Below are positions 40,025-41,264 of a stretch of 41,264 bases of DNA, piece by piece. Under the pieces are notes generated by a model. The model did no database searches. It had not been told where the DNA came from and saw nothing but the letters and a program-made list of their open reading frames with translations. Source of the stretch: Bacteroidota bacterium (GTDB lineage Bacteria > Bacteroidota > Bacteroidia > Sphingobacteriales > Sphingobacteriaceae); assembly GCA_018266915.1 (NCBI GenBank), contig JAFDZM010000027.1:1-41264 (forward strand), written 5' to 3'. The translations under genes were made by a program, and so were the position numbers. Each line of letters begins with the position of its first letter. Positions within the stretch are counted from its first letter, which is position 1.

Positions 40025-41264
40025 ATGAAAAGCTTAAATAAAATATGGGGAATTGGTTTACTGGTGATGCTACTGTCACTGGTTGTCCCCGGCAAAAGTA
40101 TGGCCCAGGGGGGCTATATTTCTGACCAGGAATTTTACGATCAACTGGGGCCGTACGGTACCTGGGTGAGCGATCCGGATTATGGCGAGGTTTGGGTACC
40201 GGATGTTGACGGTGATTTCAGGCCTTACGCCACACGAGGCCACTGGGTAGTAACCGATTACGGAAATACCTGGGTTTCCGATTATGAATGGGGGTGGGCT
40301 CCATTTCACTATGGTCGCTGGCGTTATGATGATTACTACGGATGGGAATGGATACCAGGCCACGAGTGGGCACCTGCATGGGTATGCTGGCGTCATGGGG
40401 ACGGCTATTATGGCTGGGCACCTTTAAGGCCAGGCATTAGTATCAGCATATCTATAGGCGGGGGGTACGATGCGCCGGATTATTACTGGACATGCGCACC
40501 ACAGGCATATATCAACAGCCCGGTTATTTATAATTATTATGTGCCACGTGAGCGTTCAGTAACTATTATCCATAACACTACGGTTATCAATAATACTTAT
40601 GTGCGGAATAACGTCACTTATATAAGTGGTCCGCGTGTGCAGGAGATCAGGCAGGTTACTCACAACAATAATGTAAGAGTATACAATATTAACAATGCCA
40701 GCAGGCCCGGTGTTGCAAGCGTGTCGCATAATACAGTAAATATTTATCGTCCTGCCGTACAAAAATCGCCAAATGCTCGTCCTGCAAGGGTAGTGGATGC
40801 CAATGCATACCGTAATGCGCACCCAAATCAGAAAATTGCTAACGGTGGTGGTTTTAATCATACAGCCGCAGCTCACCTGGCCACTGTAGCACACAGTAAT
40901 ACACCTGATAATAAAGTGGTTCGTGTAAATAATAACAGGCAGGCTCCGAATAATCAGCCGGTAAATCGCCCTGCGCCGAACCGTCCGAACGGAGCTCAGC
41001 CAAATGCGAACCCGGCTCAACAACGTCAGCAGGCACAGCAACAAGCACAGCAGCGCCAGCAACAGGCAGATCAACAGCGTGTGCAACAGCAGGCTCAACA
41101 GCGTCAACAAACGCAGCGAAGCCAGCAACAGCAGGCCCAGCAGCGTGCACAGCAACAACAGGCTCAGCAAGTGCAACAACGCCAGCAACAAGTACAGCAA
41201 CAAATGCAACAACAACGTCAACAGCAGGCCCAGCAACAAGCACAGCAACGTCAGCAGCAGATGC
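40025..41264 (+). CDS. DUF6600-type secreted protein with Gln-rich tail (3' truncated by window end)
   Basis: Open from ATG 40025 to the last base (413 codons seen, no stop). Signal peptide 1-28 (IGLLVMLLSLVVPGKSMA). A Trp/Tyr-rich domain follows (FYDQLGPYGTWVSDPDYG, HWVVTDYGNTWVSDYEWGWA, RWRYDDYYGWEWIPGHEWAP, YYGWAPLRPG), the YXWGXW pattern of DUF6600 proteins. Next is an Asn/Val-rich stretch about 180-300. The last 80 or so residues are Gln/Ala/Arg almost only, built from CAG/CAA codons. Probably periplasmic or outer-surface. A TACCTTCG box (39992) may be its -7 element. Function is unknown. Confidence 0.88.
   Translation, partial: MKSLNKIWGIGLLVMLLSLVVPGKSMAQGGYISDQEFYDQLGPYGTWVSDPDYGEVWVPDVDGDFRPYATRGHWVVTDYGNTWVSDYEWGWAPFHYGRWRYDDYYGWEWIPGHEWAPAWVCWRHGDGYYGWAPLRPGISISISIGGGYDAPDYYWTCAPQAYINSPVIYNYYVPRERSVTIIHNTTVINNTYVRNNVTYISGPRVQEIRQVTHNNNVRVYNINNASRPGVASVSHNTVNIYRPAVQKSPNARPARVVDANAYRNAHPNQKIANGGGFNHTAAAHLATVAHSNTPDNKVVRVNNNRQAPNNQPVNRPAPNRPNGAQPNANPAQQRQQAQQQAQQRQQQADQQRVQQQAQQRQQTQRSQQQQAQQRAQQQQAQQVQQRQQQVQQQMQQQRQQQAQQQAQQRQQQM

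Noticed and set aside
40556..41248. Long Leu-rich minus-strand frame opposite the DUF6600 gene
   Set aside because: It is the complement of the CAG/CAA (Gln) tail, giving poly-Leu; the plus-strand frame has a signal peptide and family motifs.

Overview
The window looks like chromosomal DNA of a Bacteroidota species in the Sphingobacteriaceae (Mucilaginibacter/Pedobacter type). The evidence is the gene content and order (miaB, sigma-54 activator, lptE, TPR protein, secG, groES, groEL; MoxR/DUF58/DUF4129/SpoIIM/RDD cluster; OstA-like protein divergent from tilS), TAnnTTTG promoter boxes, and the absence of clear Shine-Dalgarno sequences. No rRNA, tRNA, CRISPR array, prophage or transposase gene was recognised.

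Layout. 0.2-2.9 kb: a head-GIN (DUF2807) secreted protein and an AsmA-like single-pass membrane protein on the minus strand; the latter has a leader that can fold as a three-way junction. 3.1-11.3 kb: a plus-strand housekeeping run for tRNA modification (miaB), a sigma-54 activator without a receiver domain, lptE, an acidic TPR-tailed protein, secG and groES-groEL. It is interrupted after miaB by a four-helix-bundle (23S IVS-type) gene lying between two inverted arms of 7-nt repeats. 11.4-12.5 kb: an MscS channel gene preceded by what may be a remnant of a second copy. 12.5-19.5 kb: a six-gene minus-strand operon (SpoIIM, membrane protein, DUF4129, DUF4350, MoxR, DUF58) with a divergent RDD gene. 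19.6-22.0 kb: DUF2752, DUF5684 and L-serine ammonia-lyase.

22.5-34.2 kb is the most unusual part. Three paralogous genes of 3.5-3.7 kb each encode one polypeptide made of a 7-TM N-terminal sensor-like region, an AraC-type DNA-binding domain and a complete FtsX/MacB-type ABC permease. Two copies are tandem on plus and the third converges on them from minus. All three appear to use non-ATG starts. A 102-nt leader (perfect or near-perfect hairpin plus a conserved AT-rich block) precedes copies 1 and 3. A third leader of identical length stands alone downstream of copy 3 with no gene behind it, so copy 3 lies between direct repeats.

A second theme is a family of degenerate 7-nt (heptad) repeats. 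They are arranged mostly as inverted arms, sit immediately 3' of plus-strand stop codons (miaB, groES, groEL, fusion copies 1 and 2), and once lie in frame inside miaB. The words differ between loci but the period and the inverted layout are kept. One pair encloses the four-helix-bundle gene, suggesting a non-autonomous mobile cassette with empty hairpin derivatives.

34.2-41.3 kb: a long OstA-like protein (LPS export theme, with lptE earlier), tilS, a small PH-like membrane protein, a 2-oxoglutarate/Fe(II) dioxygenase of the isopenicillin-N-synthase family, and the start of a DUF6600-type secreted protein with a Gln-rich tail cut by the window end.
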